DNA of 64,000 nucleotides from Paenibacillus amylolyticus (GTDB taxonomy: Bacteria; Bacillota; Bacilli; Paenibacillales; Paenibacillaceae). The notes beneath the pieces are model-generated. The model was not told where the DNA came from. It searched no databases and was given only the letters and a program-made list of their open reading frames with translations. This document shows, piece by piece, positions 26,368-36,010 of the stretch; within the stretch, counting starts at the first letter, position 1; the number at the start of each line of letters is the position of its first letter. The translations under genes were made by a program, and so were the position numbers. The DNA lies in the NCBI RefSeq assembly GCF_029689945.1, contig NZ_CP121451.1, forward strand, positions 3,534,001 through 3,598,000, given 5' to 3'.

Positions 26368-27171
26368 ATGGGAAAATTTCCAGAACATATTAGCACGAAT
26401 TTGAAAGTAGACAAGAAGCATTACACCATGGATGAAGTAGAAAATATTGAACGCTGTAAGCTCGATGAACATTTCCTCGGGGATTGTATTCTGGTCAATG
26501 AGAACCTGATTTGGCATTCCGTTCATAAGTATATTGGAAAGCCCGAGATGATTATTAAGAATCATTGTGTAGAAAAGGATGATATTCTTCAACTGGGCCG
26601 TTTGGGATTTATCAAAGCAATTAGGGCATTTGATACGGGGCGTGGCGTAAAATTTAGCTCGTTTGCTGTCACTGCGATTGTCAGAGAAATCCGATGTTTT
26701 CTGAGAGATAGTGCAAGCATTATTCGTCCAACTCGCACAGCGACGGAATTAATCAACCGAATCAATCGACTTGAGCACGATATGGGCTACCTGCCACCGG
26801 CACATGAAATCGCATTGTTGTTAGATGAGGATGTAGAGAAGATCAACAAAGCACTTCAAGTGGGTAAAGGCGTAAAGTACCTGGATGAGCCTGTAGGTGC
26901 TGATGATCAACAATCTCAATCCGTAACATTGATGGATACCATTTATAGTGGGGAGAACCTTGAAGAAGGTATTCTGGACAAGTTATACGTGGATGCGGTT
27001 ATTGATTCGGTCAAGCGCAAACTTAGTGAGAAAGAAGTGACTGTCCTGAAGCATCGTGTAGATGGATTTAATCAAACTCAGACTGCAGATATGGAAGATA
27101 TTAGCCAGATGAGAGTCTCTAGAATTATGCGAAAAGTAGCTAAAATGCTGGATAAACCGGATCAGGCGTGA
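26368..27171 (+). CDS. Sigma-70 family factor of the SigB/F/G type
   Basis: The 267-residue protein starts at ATG 26368 with GGGAGA upstream. It has a full region 2 (DDILQLGRLGFIKAIRAFDTGRGVKFSSFAVTAIVREI), a region 3 typical of the SigB/SigF/SigG group (RPTRTATELINRINRLEHDMGYLPPAHEIALLL) and a region 4 helix-turn-helix (LSEKEVTVLKHRVDGFNQTQTADMEDISQMRVSRIMRKVAKML). It differs in length and architecture from the short factor at 23849. It is either the last island gene or the first host gene; the chromosomal genes that follow (dacB and on) are standard host genes. Its target promoters cannot be told from the sequence. Confidence 0.75.
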   Translation: MGKFPEHISTNLKVDKKHYTMDEVENIERCKLDEHFLGDCILVNENLIWHSVHKYIGKPEMIIKNHCVEKDDILQLGRLGFIKAIRAFDTGRGVKFSSFAVTAIVREIRCFLRDSASIIRPTRTATELINRINRLEHDMGYLPPAHEIALLLDEDVEKINKALQVGKGVKYLDEPVGADDQQSQSVTLMDTIYSGENLEEGILDKLYVDAVIDSVKRKLSEKEVTVLKHRVDGFNQTQTADMEDISQMRVSRIMRKVAKMLDKPDQA

Positions 27172-27270
27172 TCGTGTCACAGCCCTTCTTAATTCTATAT
27201 AACGTCTCATACATAATGTCTCTCCCGCATTCCAGCGGTGAGGGATTTTTGCTGTTTTTGCCCTATGGGA

Positions 27271-27298
27271 CATACTCCAAGTTGTCCGAACATAAGAT
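27271..27298 (+). promoter_or_regulatory. Probable sigma-E promoter of dacB-spmAB
   Basis: CATACT (27271-27276), 14 bases, CATAAGAT (27291-27298). The -10 is identical to, and the spacing equal to, the element before spoIVA, a known sigma-E gene in Bacillus. dacB ATG lies 37 bases downstream. Confidence 0.6.
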
Positions 27299-27334
27299 AG
27301 TACAAGATTCCAAGCGACCCGGAGGAATGAATTG

Positions 27335-28522
27335 ATGCGAAAAATAACGAAAGTTCTTGCATGCATGCTTATCCCTGTCTTCTTGCTGTCTTCATTGGGG
27401 GTTACTCAAGCCCAGGCAACCATTCAGGGTCCGTCTACACATGCGCAAAGCGCTGCACTCATTGATGTCACATCAGGCCGGATCTTATACAGCAAGGATG
27501 GGGATAAGGAACTGCGAATTGCCAGCTTGACCAAAATCATGACAGCCATTGTAGCGATTGAACACAGCAAACTGGACGAGAAAGTGAAAGTATCTCCCAC
27601 GGCTTTTGCCAAAGAAGGATCATCTCTATATCTGAAGTTGGGCGAAGAGATGACACTCGAGAACATGCTGTACGGGTTAATGCTCCGTTCAGGCAATGAC
27701 GCGGCCTCTGCCATAGCGGAACATGTAGGGGGTTCGGAAGAGGGATTTGTTCTGTTGATGAACAAAAAGGCAGAGCAAATCGGTCTGACGCATTCCCACT
27801 TTATGAACCCTCATGGACTGGATGCAGAAGGGCATTATTCTACAGCCAATGATTTGGCGAGATTAACGGCATATGCGTTGCACAATCCAGTTTTCAAACG
27901 CATCGTAGCCACGGAAGACAAGTCCGCACCGAATCCCAATGAAAGCTGGGAATACTCCTGGCACAACAAAAATAAAATGCTGCGGATGTATGAAGGTGCG
28001 GACGGCGTGAAAACAGGCTATACCAAGAAAGCTTTCAGATGTTTGGTCAGCTCGGCTACACGCAACGGACAGCAGCTCGCCGCGGTAACGCTGAATGATG
28101 GAAACGATTGGAACGATCATGCTCGGATGCTTGATTTCGGGTTTGAATACTTCCCATTGGTAGAGATCGCGAAGCAAGAACAAGCTGTGCAAAATACAGA
28201 TGTCGTTACAGGCCGTGGATTTTGGTATCCCCTGGCTGAGAGTGAGAAAAGTTCATTGACCAAAAAGTTGATTCTGTACGAAAATCGCACCCAATCGGAA
28301 ACCGAAGGGAATAAACAATCAACAAACCCTGCGTTTGGATTGGCAGGACGCATCAATATGCAACTTGACGGTAAACTTGTTGGCTCGATTCCTGTATATC
28401 GCAAAGGCAGTTATATTCCTCCTGAACCGAAGACAGATGAGGCAACAATGGGTGGTATCGGAGACGTCTCTTCCTGGGCGGCAGCATGGCGTGCGGTGTT
28501 AAGTCACCTGTTGTCTCCTTAA
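27335..28522 (+). CDS. dacB: D-alanyl-D-alanine carboxypeptidase (spore cortex, DacB-like)
   Basis: The 395-residue protein starts at ATG 27335 behind GGAGGAATG. A signal peptide (to about residue 27) is followed by the penicillin-binding carboxypeptidase fold: SLTK with catalytic Ser64 and Lys67, SGN near residue 124 and KTG near residue 228. It removes the terminal D-alanine from peptidoglycan stem peptides. The following spmA-spmB pair gives the classic dacB-spmA-spmB operon, made in the mother cell under sigma-E to set cross-linking of the spore cortex; a sigma-E-like promoter is visible upstream. A C-terminal domain and possible amphipathic end are present. Confidence 0.9.
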   Translation: MRKITKVLACMLIPVFLLSSLGVTQAQATIQGPSTHAQSAALIDVTSGRILYSKDGDKELRIASLTKIMTAIVAIEHSKLDEKVKVSPTAFAKEGSSLYLKLGEEMTLENMLYGLMLRSGNDAASAIAEHVGGSEEGFVLLMNKKAEQIGLTHSHFMNPHGLDAEGHYSTANDLARLTAYALHNPVFKRIVATEDKSAPNPNESWEYSWHNKNKMLRMYEGADGVKTGYTKKAFRCLVSSATRNGQQLAAVTLNDGNDWNDHARMLDFGFEYFPLVEIAKQEQAVQNTDVVTGRGFWYPLAESEKSSLTKKLILYENRTQSETEGNKQSTNPAFGLAGRINMQLDGKLVGSIPVYRKGSYIPPEPKTDEATMGGIGDVSSWAAAWRAVLSHLLSP

Positions 28523-28553
28523 TTAAGTCGTCGTTGATGGGAGGGTATAATCC

Positions 28554-29180
28554 ATGCTCAATATAATTTGGTTGCTTATGATTTTAATTGGTTTTGCTTT
28601 TGCAGCCGTCAACGGCAATATTGAAGTGGTCACGCAAGCCGCTTTTGACGGAGCGGCGACGGGAGTTACCGTCTGTTTTGGGCTGATCAGTGTGCTTGTG
28701 TTCTGGATGGGCATGATGAAAATGGCTGAGGATGCCGGTCTCCTGGCCCGGATTGCCAAGCTGTTGGGTCCGGTTGTGGGCTTTCTGTTCCCTGATGTGC
28801 CCAAAAACCATCCGGCAATGGGTTATATTCTCTCCAATATGAGTGCCAATCTGCTGGGACTGGGAAATGCGGCTACACCGATGGGAATCAAAGCGATGCA
28901 ACAACTGCAGGAGCTTAATCCGGATAAACAAACCGCTTCTCCTGCCATGTGTACTTTGCTGGCTCTGAATACGGCTAGCATTACGATTATTCCGACAACG
29001 CTGATCGCCATCCGCTTAAACTATCATTCCGCCAATGCAACTGAGATCGTGGGAACAACATTGATGGCTACCATTATTGCTACACTTGCTGCAATAATCG
29101 CCGATCGCTGGTATCGGAACAGGGCTTTACACAAACCGCCACGTATACAGAAAAGTGGCAATCCCGGTAAGAAAGGATGA
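28554..29180 (+). CDS. spmA: Spore maturation protein A
   Basis: The 208-residue membrane protein starts at ATG 28554 with GGGAGGG upstream. It has several hydrophobic helices and the nucleoside-transporter-like gate motif seen in SpmA (FWMGMMKMAEDAG, NMSANLLGLGNAATPMG, LNTASITIIPTTLIAIR). SpmA and SpmB together promote dehydration of the spore core in Bacillus. It follows dacB by 31 bases and is followed by spmB after six bases, so all three form one operon. Confidence 0.92.
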   Translation: MLNIIWLLMILIGFAFAAVNGNIEVVTQAAFDGAATGVTVCFGLISVLVFWMGMMKMAEDAGLLARIAKLLGPVVGFLFPDVPKNHPAMGYILSNMSANLLGLGNAATPMGIKAMQQLQELNPDKQTASPAMCTLLALNTASITIIPTTLIAIRLNYHSANATEIVGTTLMATIIATLAAIIADRWYRNRALHKPPRIQKSGNPGKKG

Positions 29181-29186
29181 GCACCC

Positions 29187-29719
29187 TTGTTAACCTTCAT
29201 CAACTGGATCTCCGTCTGGGCCATCCCGGTTATTATCGCGTTTGTTCCATTATATGCGTTTACCAAAAAGGTCCCGGTTTACGAATCCTTTGTTGATGGG
29301 GCCAAGGATGGATTCTCACTGCAATCAGTATCATTCCGCATCTCGTAGGCATGATGGTCGCCATTAGCGTATTTCGTGCCTCAGGTGCACTGGATTTTGT
29401 AATTAGCCTATTCACTCCGTTGGTGTCCTGGATGGGTGTTCCGGGTGAAGTGTTGCCACTCGGAATATTGCGTCCTTTGACGGGGACAGGCTCTCTGGCC
29501 TTTACAACCGATCTGATTAAAACCCATGGCCCTGACTCCATGATTGGACGTATGGCATCTACGATTCAGGGGAGTACAGATACCACATTATATGTACTGA
29601 CGGTTTATTTTGGGGCTGTAGGCATAAGAAACGGTCGGTATGCACTCAAAGTAGGGTTGTTTTCCGATGTCGTTGGTTTTATTGCTGCCCTGGCCATTTG
29701 TTTGTTCGTTTTTGGTTAA
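29187..29719 (+). CDS. spmB: Spore maturation protein B (frameshift in sequence)
   Basis: The start is TTG 29187 (LLTFINWISVWAIP) after AAAGGATG. The frame reads VDGAKDGF, then breaks near 29313-29318 and resumes one base out as TAISIIPHLVGMMVAISVFRASGALD, the expected SpmB sequence, to the stop at 29717-29719. One missing base explains it. The joined protein is about 177 residues, with the LRPLTGTGSLAFTTDLI and GSTDTTLYVLTVYFGAVG motifs that pair with SpmA. Partner of SpmA in spore core dehydration. The break is probably a consensus error, not decay. Confidence 0.85.
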
Positions 29720-29782
29720 ACGATATCTCCTCTCCTGCCGATATATTAGATATGCTAGAATAATAGCGGAGGAGAGTGAGAC

Positions 29783-30601
29783 ATGCAGAAGAGTTGGAAA
29801 CGAATACTCCGTGTTGGAATGTCTGGCGTGCTTGCGATTGCAATGCTTGCAGGATCAACGGGGCTGGCGGCGGCTCAAGCCGTTCAGACGATACATTTTA
29901 CAGGTTACTTTGACAAACAGCTGCGTGCACAAATGGCAGTCACAGCGGATTCTTTTCCAGTCGTGAATGTACGTGTGGTCAAGCAGGAAGAACCCGATAT
30001 GGTATATTATGATGTGGGTACCTCGATCCTGATCTCGAAGGATGAAGTGCTTACGAATTATCATGTTGTTCAGAGTTATGCTGAACTGTCTGATGGTGAT
30101 GAAGGCACGCTGACTGTTGCGAGTCCGGGTTCATTAGCCAAGTCTGTAAAGGCGAAGATTATCAAGACCGATCCGGTGACAGACATGGCGCTGTTGAAGC
30201 TGGACAAGGAATTAGACGCCCAACCGGTCACATTTGCAAATGCTAGGGATAACCAGCTTGTCTATACGATTGGATTCCCCAAAAATCCTGCTGGTGATCT
30301 GGTCATCCTGGATGAGGATTTTCCTTCAACCTACAACACGATAGCCAAAAGCAGAGTGTTCAGTTCCCAAGCCTCGGATGTTCCGGGCAAGAAGGGAATC
30401 GGCAGTATTGTGAAATCCATGGCACAAGGTAATTCAGGTGGCCCTGTTCTGGATCAGAACAACCGGGTCATTGGTATGATGACATTTGTATACGGTGGAC
30501 GTACCTATTATATTACCTCCAAAACATTGCAGTCTTTCATTAAAGACAGCGCTACGCCTGCCAAGAAACAGGTTGCAGTTGCCGGCAAAGTTTCGAATTA
30601 A
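29783..30601 (+). CDS. Exported trypsin-like serine protease (HtrA-type fold)
   Basis: The 272-residue protein starts at ATG 29783 after GGAGGAGAG. A signal peptide ends near residue 32 (GLAAAQA). The catalytic triad is visible: His94 in NYHVV, Asp134 in TDMALLKL and Ser218 in QGNSGGPV. It has no PDZ domain, which sets it apart from HtrA proper. It lies between spmB and rluB, where B. subtilis has no such gene, so it is an insertion relative to that order. Expected to act outside the membrane on misfolded or specific exported proteins; substrate unknown. Confidence 0.8.
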   Translation: MQKSWKRILRVGMSGVLAIAMLAGSTGLAAAQAVQTIHFTGYFDKQLRAQMAVTADSFPVVNVRVVKQEEPDMVYYDVGTSILISKDEVLTNYHVVQSYAELSDGDEGTLTVASPGSLAKSVKAKIIKTDPVTDMALLKLDKELDAQPVTFANARDNQLVYTIGFPKNPAGDLVILDEDFPSTYNTIAKSRVFSSQASDVPGKKGIGSIVKSMAQGNSGGPVLDQNNRVIGMMTFVYGGRTYYITSKTLQSFIKDSATPAKKQVAVAGKVSN

Positions 30602-30613
30602 ATCGTTTGAGGA

Positions 30614-30672
30614 AAAGGCTTATCTTTACGCCATCTGTGTTCAACAGGTCGTGTAAAGGTAGGCTTTTTTTG
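30614..30672 (+). terminator. Intrinsic terminator after the protease gene
   Basis: AAGGCTTATCTTTACG pairs with CGTGTAAAGGTAGGCTT with one or two mismatches across a loop, followed by seven T (about 30665-30671). Confidence 0.7.
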
Positions 30673-30797
30673 CGTCAATCTTAAAGGGGAAGGCAGTCTA
30701 AAATGGATATTCGTGTCCCCAGTTTACAAAATCCTTGGATTATCCTTGTGATTTCCTTGCGTGATGGGTATCATTAGTGTGAGGTGACATGACAAAC

Positions 30798-31546
30798 ATG
30801 GAAAGATTACAAAAAATTATCGCACAGGCAGGCATTGCATCCCGCCGCAAGAGCGAGGAACTAATCCTGTCCGGCAAAGTGGAAGTTAACGGGGAGGTCG
30901 TAACCGAACTGGGTACGAAAGCGAACCCCGAAGAGGATATGATTACGGTAAATGGAAAAGCGATCCGCAGTGAGAAAAAGTGTACTTGATGTTGAATAAG
31001 CCAAAAGGCGTAATCACAAGTGCATCTGACCCGGAAGGTCGGAAAATTGTATCCGACTATCTGAAAGGTGTTAAGGAACGTGTATACCCTGTGGGTCGTC
31101 TGGATTATGACACAGAGGGCTTATTGATTCTGACCAATGATGGTGAGTTTGCACATTTGTTGACGCACCCGAAGCATCACGTACCGAAAACGTATCTTGC
31201 AACGGTTAAGGGTGTACCGCATGGTTCGGCTCTGGAAAAATTAAAGACAGGCATTATGCTGGATGACGGCATGACTGCGCCTGCAGAAGTGGAATACAAA
31301 GATGTGGATACAGCGGCGAATGAGTCGGTGATCTCCATTACGATCTATGAAGGGCGTAACCGTCAGGTTAGACGCATGTTCGAGGCGATTAACCATCCGG
31401 TAACGCGGTTGAAACGGATTTCGTTTGGTGGGATTTTGCTACAAAACCTGAAACGTGGGTTGACGCGTAATCTGACCAAAGAAGAAGTGAACAACCTGAT
31501 TACCCTCGCACAATCAGAACCAGCCAGAAAAATGAAAAAAAGGTAA
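30798..31546 (+). CDS. rluB: 23S rRNA pseudouridine synthase B (frameshift at an A5 run)
   Basis: ATG 30798 (MERLQKIIAQAGIASRRK) matches the usual RluB start; ATG 30789 is also in frame. An S4 RNA-binding domain covers the first 60 residues. The frame breaks at A5 (30975-30979): with one more A it reads SEKKVYLMLNKPKG and continues to 31546. The catalytic motif GRLDYDTEGLL with its aspartate and the late RNRQVRRMF segment are intact. The enzyme makes pseudouridine in 23S rRNA. Total about 250 residues. Almost certainly a sequencing error rather than a dead gene. Confidence 0.88.
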
Positions 31547-31581
31547 TGTGAGGACACATAATTTTCATAAAACCGCCGCAG

Positions 31582-31605
31582 TTTTGTGACGAAATTCGCT
31601 ATAAT
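31582..31605 (+). promoter_or_regulatory. resA promoter with ResD-like box
   Basis: TATAAT at 31600-31605 has no good -35 hexamer, but TTTTGTGAC (31582-31590) lies just upstream and resembles the TTTGTGAAT box bound by ResD, which activates the res operon in B. subtilis. Confidence 0.45.
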
Positions 31606-31680
31606 TGTTCATAGGATGTTCACAGTTGTCTTAGTTCAATGATATGCGAGTGATAGAGTCACTTAAAAGGGGAGCAGCAC

Positions 31681-32208
31681 ATGGGGAAATCAAGAAGAAC
31701 GGTGCAAATCGTCATTTTGACATTGATCCTGGTGTTGGGCGGATATGCGATTACCACATCGGTATCCGGCTCGAATGGCAAGCCAAAGGAAGGGGACAAG
31801 TCTCCTTCTTTTGAATTGCTGGGCCTGGATGGTCAAGTTCATACGTCTGACGAGTACAAAGGAAAAGCTTTGGTGATCAATTTCTGGGGCACTTGGTGTG
31901 AGCCTTGTGTTAAGGAAATGCCTGCACTTCAGGCGCAAGCTGACAAATGGAAAGACCAGGGAGTACAATTTGTTGGCATTAATGTTGGAGAAGACCAGAT
32001 GACCGTGGACAATTTTGTTCGGCAGGTTGGGGTTACGTTTCCAATCATGTTAGACCGTGAGAAAAACTCGGTGCGTGATTTCGGGATCTCTCCGATGCCA
32101 ACAACATTCTTTGTATCTGACACGGGCAAAATCTCTACCATTCATATCGGCCAACTTGATTTGGACACACTCGACGCTCAAATTTCGCAACTGGCGAAGC
32201 AGCCCTGA
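31681..32208 (+). CDS. resA: Thiol-disulfide oxidoreductase ResA
   Basis: The 175-residue protein starts at ATG 31681 behind AGGGGAGCAG. A single N-terminal membrane anchor (about residues 10-28) is followed by a thioredoxin fold with the active site WCEPC (Cys73 and Cys76) and the cis-proline segment SPMPTTFFV. ResA keeps apocytochrome c haem-binding cysteines reduced on the outer face of the membrane. It heads the resABCDE operon for cytochrome c maturation and redox signalling; resB follows after 14 bases. Confidence 0.93.
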   Translation: MGKSRRTVQIVILTLILVLGGYAITTSVSGSNGKPKEGDKSPSFELLGLDGQVHTSDEYKGKALVINFWGTWCEPCVKEMPALQAQADKWKDQGVQFVGINVGEDQMTVDNFVRQVGVTFPIMLDREKNSVRDFGISPMPTTFFVSDTGKISTIHIGQLDLDTLDAQISQLAKQP

Positions 32209-32222
32209 CAGGAGGTCTATTC

Positions 32223-33999
32223 GTGTTCCAAAATACCAAATGTGAGTGCGGACATCAGAATCCGGTTGGCACTGTACTATGTGAAGCATGTGGGAAACCG
32301 CTATTGGAGTCTGAAGCTAAATCGGATGCAGTGCTGGAAATGCGTTATGATGGCATGGCGCGCCGTTCACAGCGCAGTAATCCAAACATTATTGACCGCA
32401 TCTGGAACTTTTTTTCATCTGTCAAAATTGCCGTCTATATGATTGTTATTACGCTTGTAGGTTCCATGCTTGGTACAATCTATCCGCAAGAAAGTACATT
32501 CTTGAATATTGATCCTTCCGTGTACTACAAAGAAACATACGGTCAGTTGGGCCACATCTATTATCTGTTGGGTTTATCCCATACATACGAATCCTGGTGG
32601 TTTATCTTACTATTGGTGCTGATTGGGGCATCATTGGTGATATGCAGTCTGGATCGCGTCCTGCCGCTTTACAAAGCATTGAATAAACAGAAAATACGTA
32701 AACATACGCAATTTCTGACAAGACAGCGTCTGGTCTACCAAGGGACTGTTGAAGAGGCGCCAGAAGACTGGATTAAGAAAGCGGTTACGCCGCTGAAAAA
32801 GAAAAGGATACCGCGTGCACACCCAGGGGGATGCATTACTCGCGGAGAAACAGCGATTCAGTCGATGGGGACCATATGTCATCCATATTGGACTCATTAT
32901 TTTTCTGCTGGCGGTGCTGGCAAGAGGGCTGCCTGGCCTGAATCTCGACGAGCATGTTGCTTTTCCAGAAGGGGAAATCAAAAAGATCCCGAATACGTCG
33001 ATGTATCTGAAAAATGAACAGTTTAATGTTGAATTCTACACTGAAGAAGAAGTACCTGAGCAATTCCGCAACCTGAATAAGACCGTTCCAAAACTGTTTG
33101 AAACAAAAGTTGTGTTGTATGAATGTACAGCAGATTGTTCGGATCTCTCAAAGAAACCGCAGTTAGCTGAGGTAGCCAGACACGATGTACGCGTGAATCA
33201 TCCATTAAATTATAACGGTCTGAAAGCCTATCAGTTTGATTATGATCTGACACCTACCATTCGGTCCGTAACGCCTGATCTGGTCAATACAAAGACGGGT
33301 GAAGTATACGGGGCCATTAAGATCGATATGGTAGATACCCAAAGAACATTTGAAGCGGGTCCTTATCACCTAACGGTAAAAGAGAAGTTTATGGATTTTG
33401 GATTGGATGAAAATGGTGAGCCCAAATCAAAATCACCTTCACCTAATGCACCTGCTTTTCTCTTTCTTATTAAGGGGCCGGATCTACCCGAAGAGGGGAT
33501 ACAATACCTGTACTTTGCGAAGCAGATTGATAAACAACGCTTTCAACAAGATGCGATTAACCAACAGCTGATCGGAGCGGAGATACCTTTACAGCTTGAA
33601 GTAGACAGCATGGACAAGGTCGATATTATTCAATCCGTAAGTTACCTCAATATAAGAGTGGATAAGGCAATGCCTTTTGTATGGGTAGGCGCAGGTATTG
33701 TCATGTTAGGTCTGGTCATGGGTTTTTATTGGCATCATCGCCGCATCTGGATTCGTTTTGATGATCAACAGCTTACCTTGGGTGGACACACCAACAAAAA
33801 CTGGTTTGGTTTCAGACGTGAAGTTGCGGCTGTGTTGAAACAGATGAATCTGGAAGTGGAAGAGAAGTCGTTGGATAACGGGGGAACCAGGCATGAATTT
33901 ATTGGATTTCAGCAGCGACGCATTTATCGTAGCTTTCTTTCTCTATTGTGCTGCATTCTTGTTATATGCTGTCGCGGTAATGGGCAAAAAATGGAGTAA
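32223..33999 (+). CDS. resB: Cytochrome c biogenesis protein ResB (frameshift at an A4 run)
   Basis: GTG 32223 follows AGGAGGTC. The N-terminus carries a CxC..CxxC zinc-like cluster (CECGHQNPVGTVLCEAC), then membrane helices. The frame breaks at A4 (32802-32805): with one A fewer it reads LKKKGYRVHTQGDALLAEKQRFSRWGPYVIHIG, the expected ResB sequence. The joined protein is about 560 residues with the large outer domain and the final helix-WHHRRIW end. The end overlaps resC by 107 bases, which is unusual; a second small shift near 33870 would end it at TAA 33876-33878, just before resC. ResB with ResC transports and attaches haem to apocytochrome c. Confidence 0.88.
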
Positions 34000-35154
34000 T
34001 CGTGATCCTCTGGACCATATGAACCGCTGGGGTAAACGAGCATTCATCGCCTCGACTGTCGCCTTGGCGGCACATATCATCTTTTTGTAACCCGATGGGC
34101 TGGGGCAGGTCATATCCCGGTTAGTAACATGTATGAGTTCATGTCTTTTCTGTCCATGATGATCATGGTTGCATTTATTGTTGTATATGCCATATACCGC
34201 AAGTCATTATTGGGTTTGTTTGCCTTACCACTTACCATTATTATCATGGCGTACGCTGCTGTATTTCCTCAGGAGGTACAACCACTCATTCCGGCACTGC
34301 AGTCCATCTGGCTGAAAATTCACGTGACGCTGGCCGCGCTTGGTGAAGCATTCTTCGCTGTGGGTTTTGCCGCAGGGTTCATGTACTTGCTCCGTACTGT
34401 TGATTTCAGTGGAAAGGACAAGTCTTCAAGAAGGCAACGAGGATGGGTTGAATTCACCCTGGTTACGATTGTTGTAGTCATCGGGTTCATTGGAACGGTA
34501 TTTGCCTTTCGTTCAGCTGGTTATGAGGCGGTTTTTGTACAGAAAACCGTCAGCATTGACACAGAGGTACAGGAAAATAGTACAATAGAGAAAGTGATTT
34601 ATCGCATGCCTCCCATTTTTGCACCATATAATAGCGAAGTGGAGAGCATGACACCGTTTCTTGGCATGAAAAAACCTTTACTTGAGACACCTTCCTGGAT
34701 GAATGGGGTTAATGCCGGGCGCAAGCTGAATACGGTGGTTTGGTCACTTATTGTAGGTCTGATCCTGTATGGAATTATACGACTTCTTGTGCGCAGACCA
34801 CTCGGACAAGCGTTACAGCCGATGATGGACGGAATCGATGCCGATGATCTCGATGAGATTAGTTATCGTGCGATTGCCATTGGTTTTCCGATCTTTACGC
34901 TGGGAGCATTAATCTTTGCCATGATTTGGGCTCAAATTGCCTGGAGTCGCTTTTGGGGTTGGGACCCCAAAGAGGTGTGGGCATTAATCACATGGCTATA
35001 TTATAGTGTGTATCTGCATTTGCGTTTGTCCAAAGGTTGGCAGGGTCAAAAGTCTGCATGGCTTGCAGTTCTTGGCTTCCTGGTCGTCATGTTTACGCTG
35101 GTCGGTGTGAACCTGATTATTGCTGGATTACACTCTTACGCTGGTGCGGACTAG
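33893..35154 (+). CDS. resC: Cytochrome c biogenesis protein ResC/CcsA (frameshift at a T5 run)
   Basis: ATG 33893 is preceded by GGGGG-rich sequence. The frame stops near 34090, but one extra T in T5 (34082-34086) joins it as HIIFFVTRWAGAGHIPVSNMYEF to the frame ending at 35154, giving about 420 residues. It is a multi-helix membrane protein with the haem-handling WWD motif (WGWDPKEVWALITWL). Together with ResB it forms the system II haem lyase. Frameshift most likely a consensus error. Confidence 0.9.
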
Positions 35155-35203
35155 GACAGACTCATCTTGAAAAGGTTGGATTTAGAAACGGGAAACACAA
35201 ACG

Positions 35204-35250
35204 TACCTTTTTATTGAAAGGTATTCAAATATTGTTCGCCAGATCGAACA
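35204..35250 (+). promoter_or_regulatory. Two perfect dyads between resC and resD
   Basis: TACCTTT (35204-35210) and AAAGGTA (35217-35223) form one inverted repeat; TGTTCG (35233-35238) and CGAACA (35245-35250) form a second, followed by TAATAG. They lie 44 bases before resD ATG and could be operator sites or RNA hairpins that set resDE expression apart from resABC. Confidence 0.45.
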
Positions 35251-35293
35251 TAATAGAAGTACTGAGGAGTTATTGCAAAGGGGCTGGAGAGGC

Positions 35294-36010
35294 ATGGCTG
35301 AACATGAGAATCGAATATTGGTCGTGGATGATGAAGAGAGAATCCGCAGGCTTTTGAAAATGTATCTCGAAAAAGAAGGTTATGAAATCGATGAAGCCGA
35401 GGATGGGGAAACTGCGCTGCGTAAAGCAACAGCAGGGGACTACGGGCTGATTTTGCTTGATGTGATGTTGCCTGGGATGGATGGAGTGGAAGTATGTACC
35501 CGTCTTCGTCAGGTCAAATCAACACCGGTTTTGATGCTCACTGCAAAAGGTGAAGAGATTAACCGGGTTCAAGGCTTCGAAGTTGGCGCTGACGACTATG
35601 TTGTAAAACCCTTCAGCCCGCGTGAAGTGATTTATCGTGTCAAAGCAATTTTGCGTCGATCTTCTGCGACGGCTTATCTCTCCAAGGAGAGCAATTCGAG
35701 TAACAACATCGTGTTCCCGCATCTGGTTATTGAGCATGATGCCCACCGGGTAACTGCGGGTGGCGAAGAGATCAGTCTTACACCAAAAGAATATGAATTG
35801 CTGCATTACCTGGCAACATCTCCCGACAAAGTTTTCTCCAGAGAAGAATTGCTCAAAGATGTATGGAATTACGAATTCTTTGGCGATCTTCGTACCGTGG
35901 ATACGCACGTGAAGCGTCTTCGCGAGAAACTTAACAAGGTATCGCCTGAATCGGCGGCCATGATTACGACGGTGTGGGGTGTGGGTTATAAACTGGAAGT
36001 ACCGAAGTAG
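35294..36010 (+). CDS. resD: Redox response regulator ResD
   Basis: ATG 35294 follows GGAGAGGC; the frame is open to 35273 but that start lacks a site. The 238-residue protein has a receiver domain with the phosphoacceptor Asp56 (LILLDVMLPGMDG), Lys in TAKGEE, and an OmpR-type winged-helix DNA-binding domain (LTPKEYELLHYLATSPDKVFSREELLKDVWNYEFFGDLRTVDTHVKRLREKL written here only as family description). With ResE it controls anaerobic and respiratory genes including the res operon itself. Confidence 0.9.
   Translation: MAEHENRILVVDDEERIRRLLKMYLEKEGYEIDEAEDGETALRKATAGDYGLILLDVMLPGMDGVEVCTRLRQVKSTPVLMLTAKGEEINRVQGFEVGADDYVVKPFSPREVIYRVKAILRRSSATAYLSKESNSSNNIVFPHLVIEHDAHRVTAGGEEISLTPKEYELLHYLATSPDKVFSREELLKDVWNYEFFGDLRTVDTHVKRLREKLNKVSPESAAMITTVWGVGYKLEVPK

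Noticed and set aside
27172..27334. Attachment site at the island's right edge
   Set aside because: No tRNA gene, no integrase and no direct repeat pair is visible; the left end of the island is outside the window, so a repeat could not be tested.
29130..29155. Hairpin-like CCACGTATACAG...GTGG inside the end of spmA as a terminator or island promoter
   Set aside because: It has no T run, lies in coding sequence, and lacks the -35 element.
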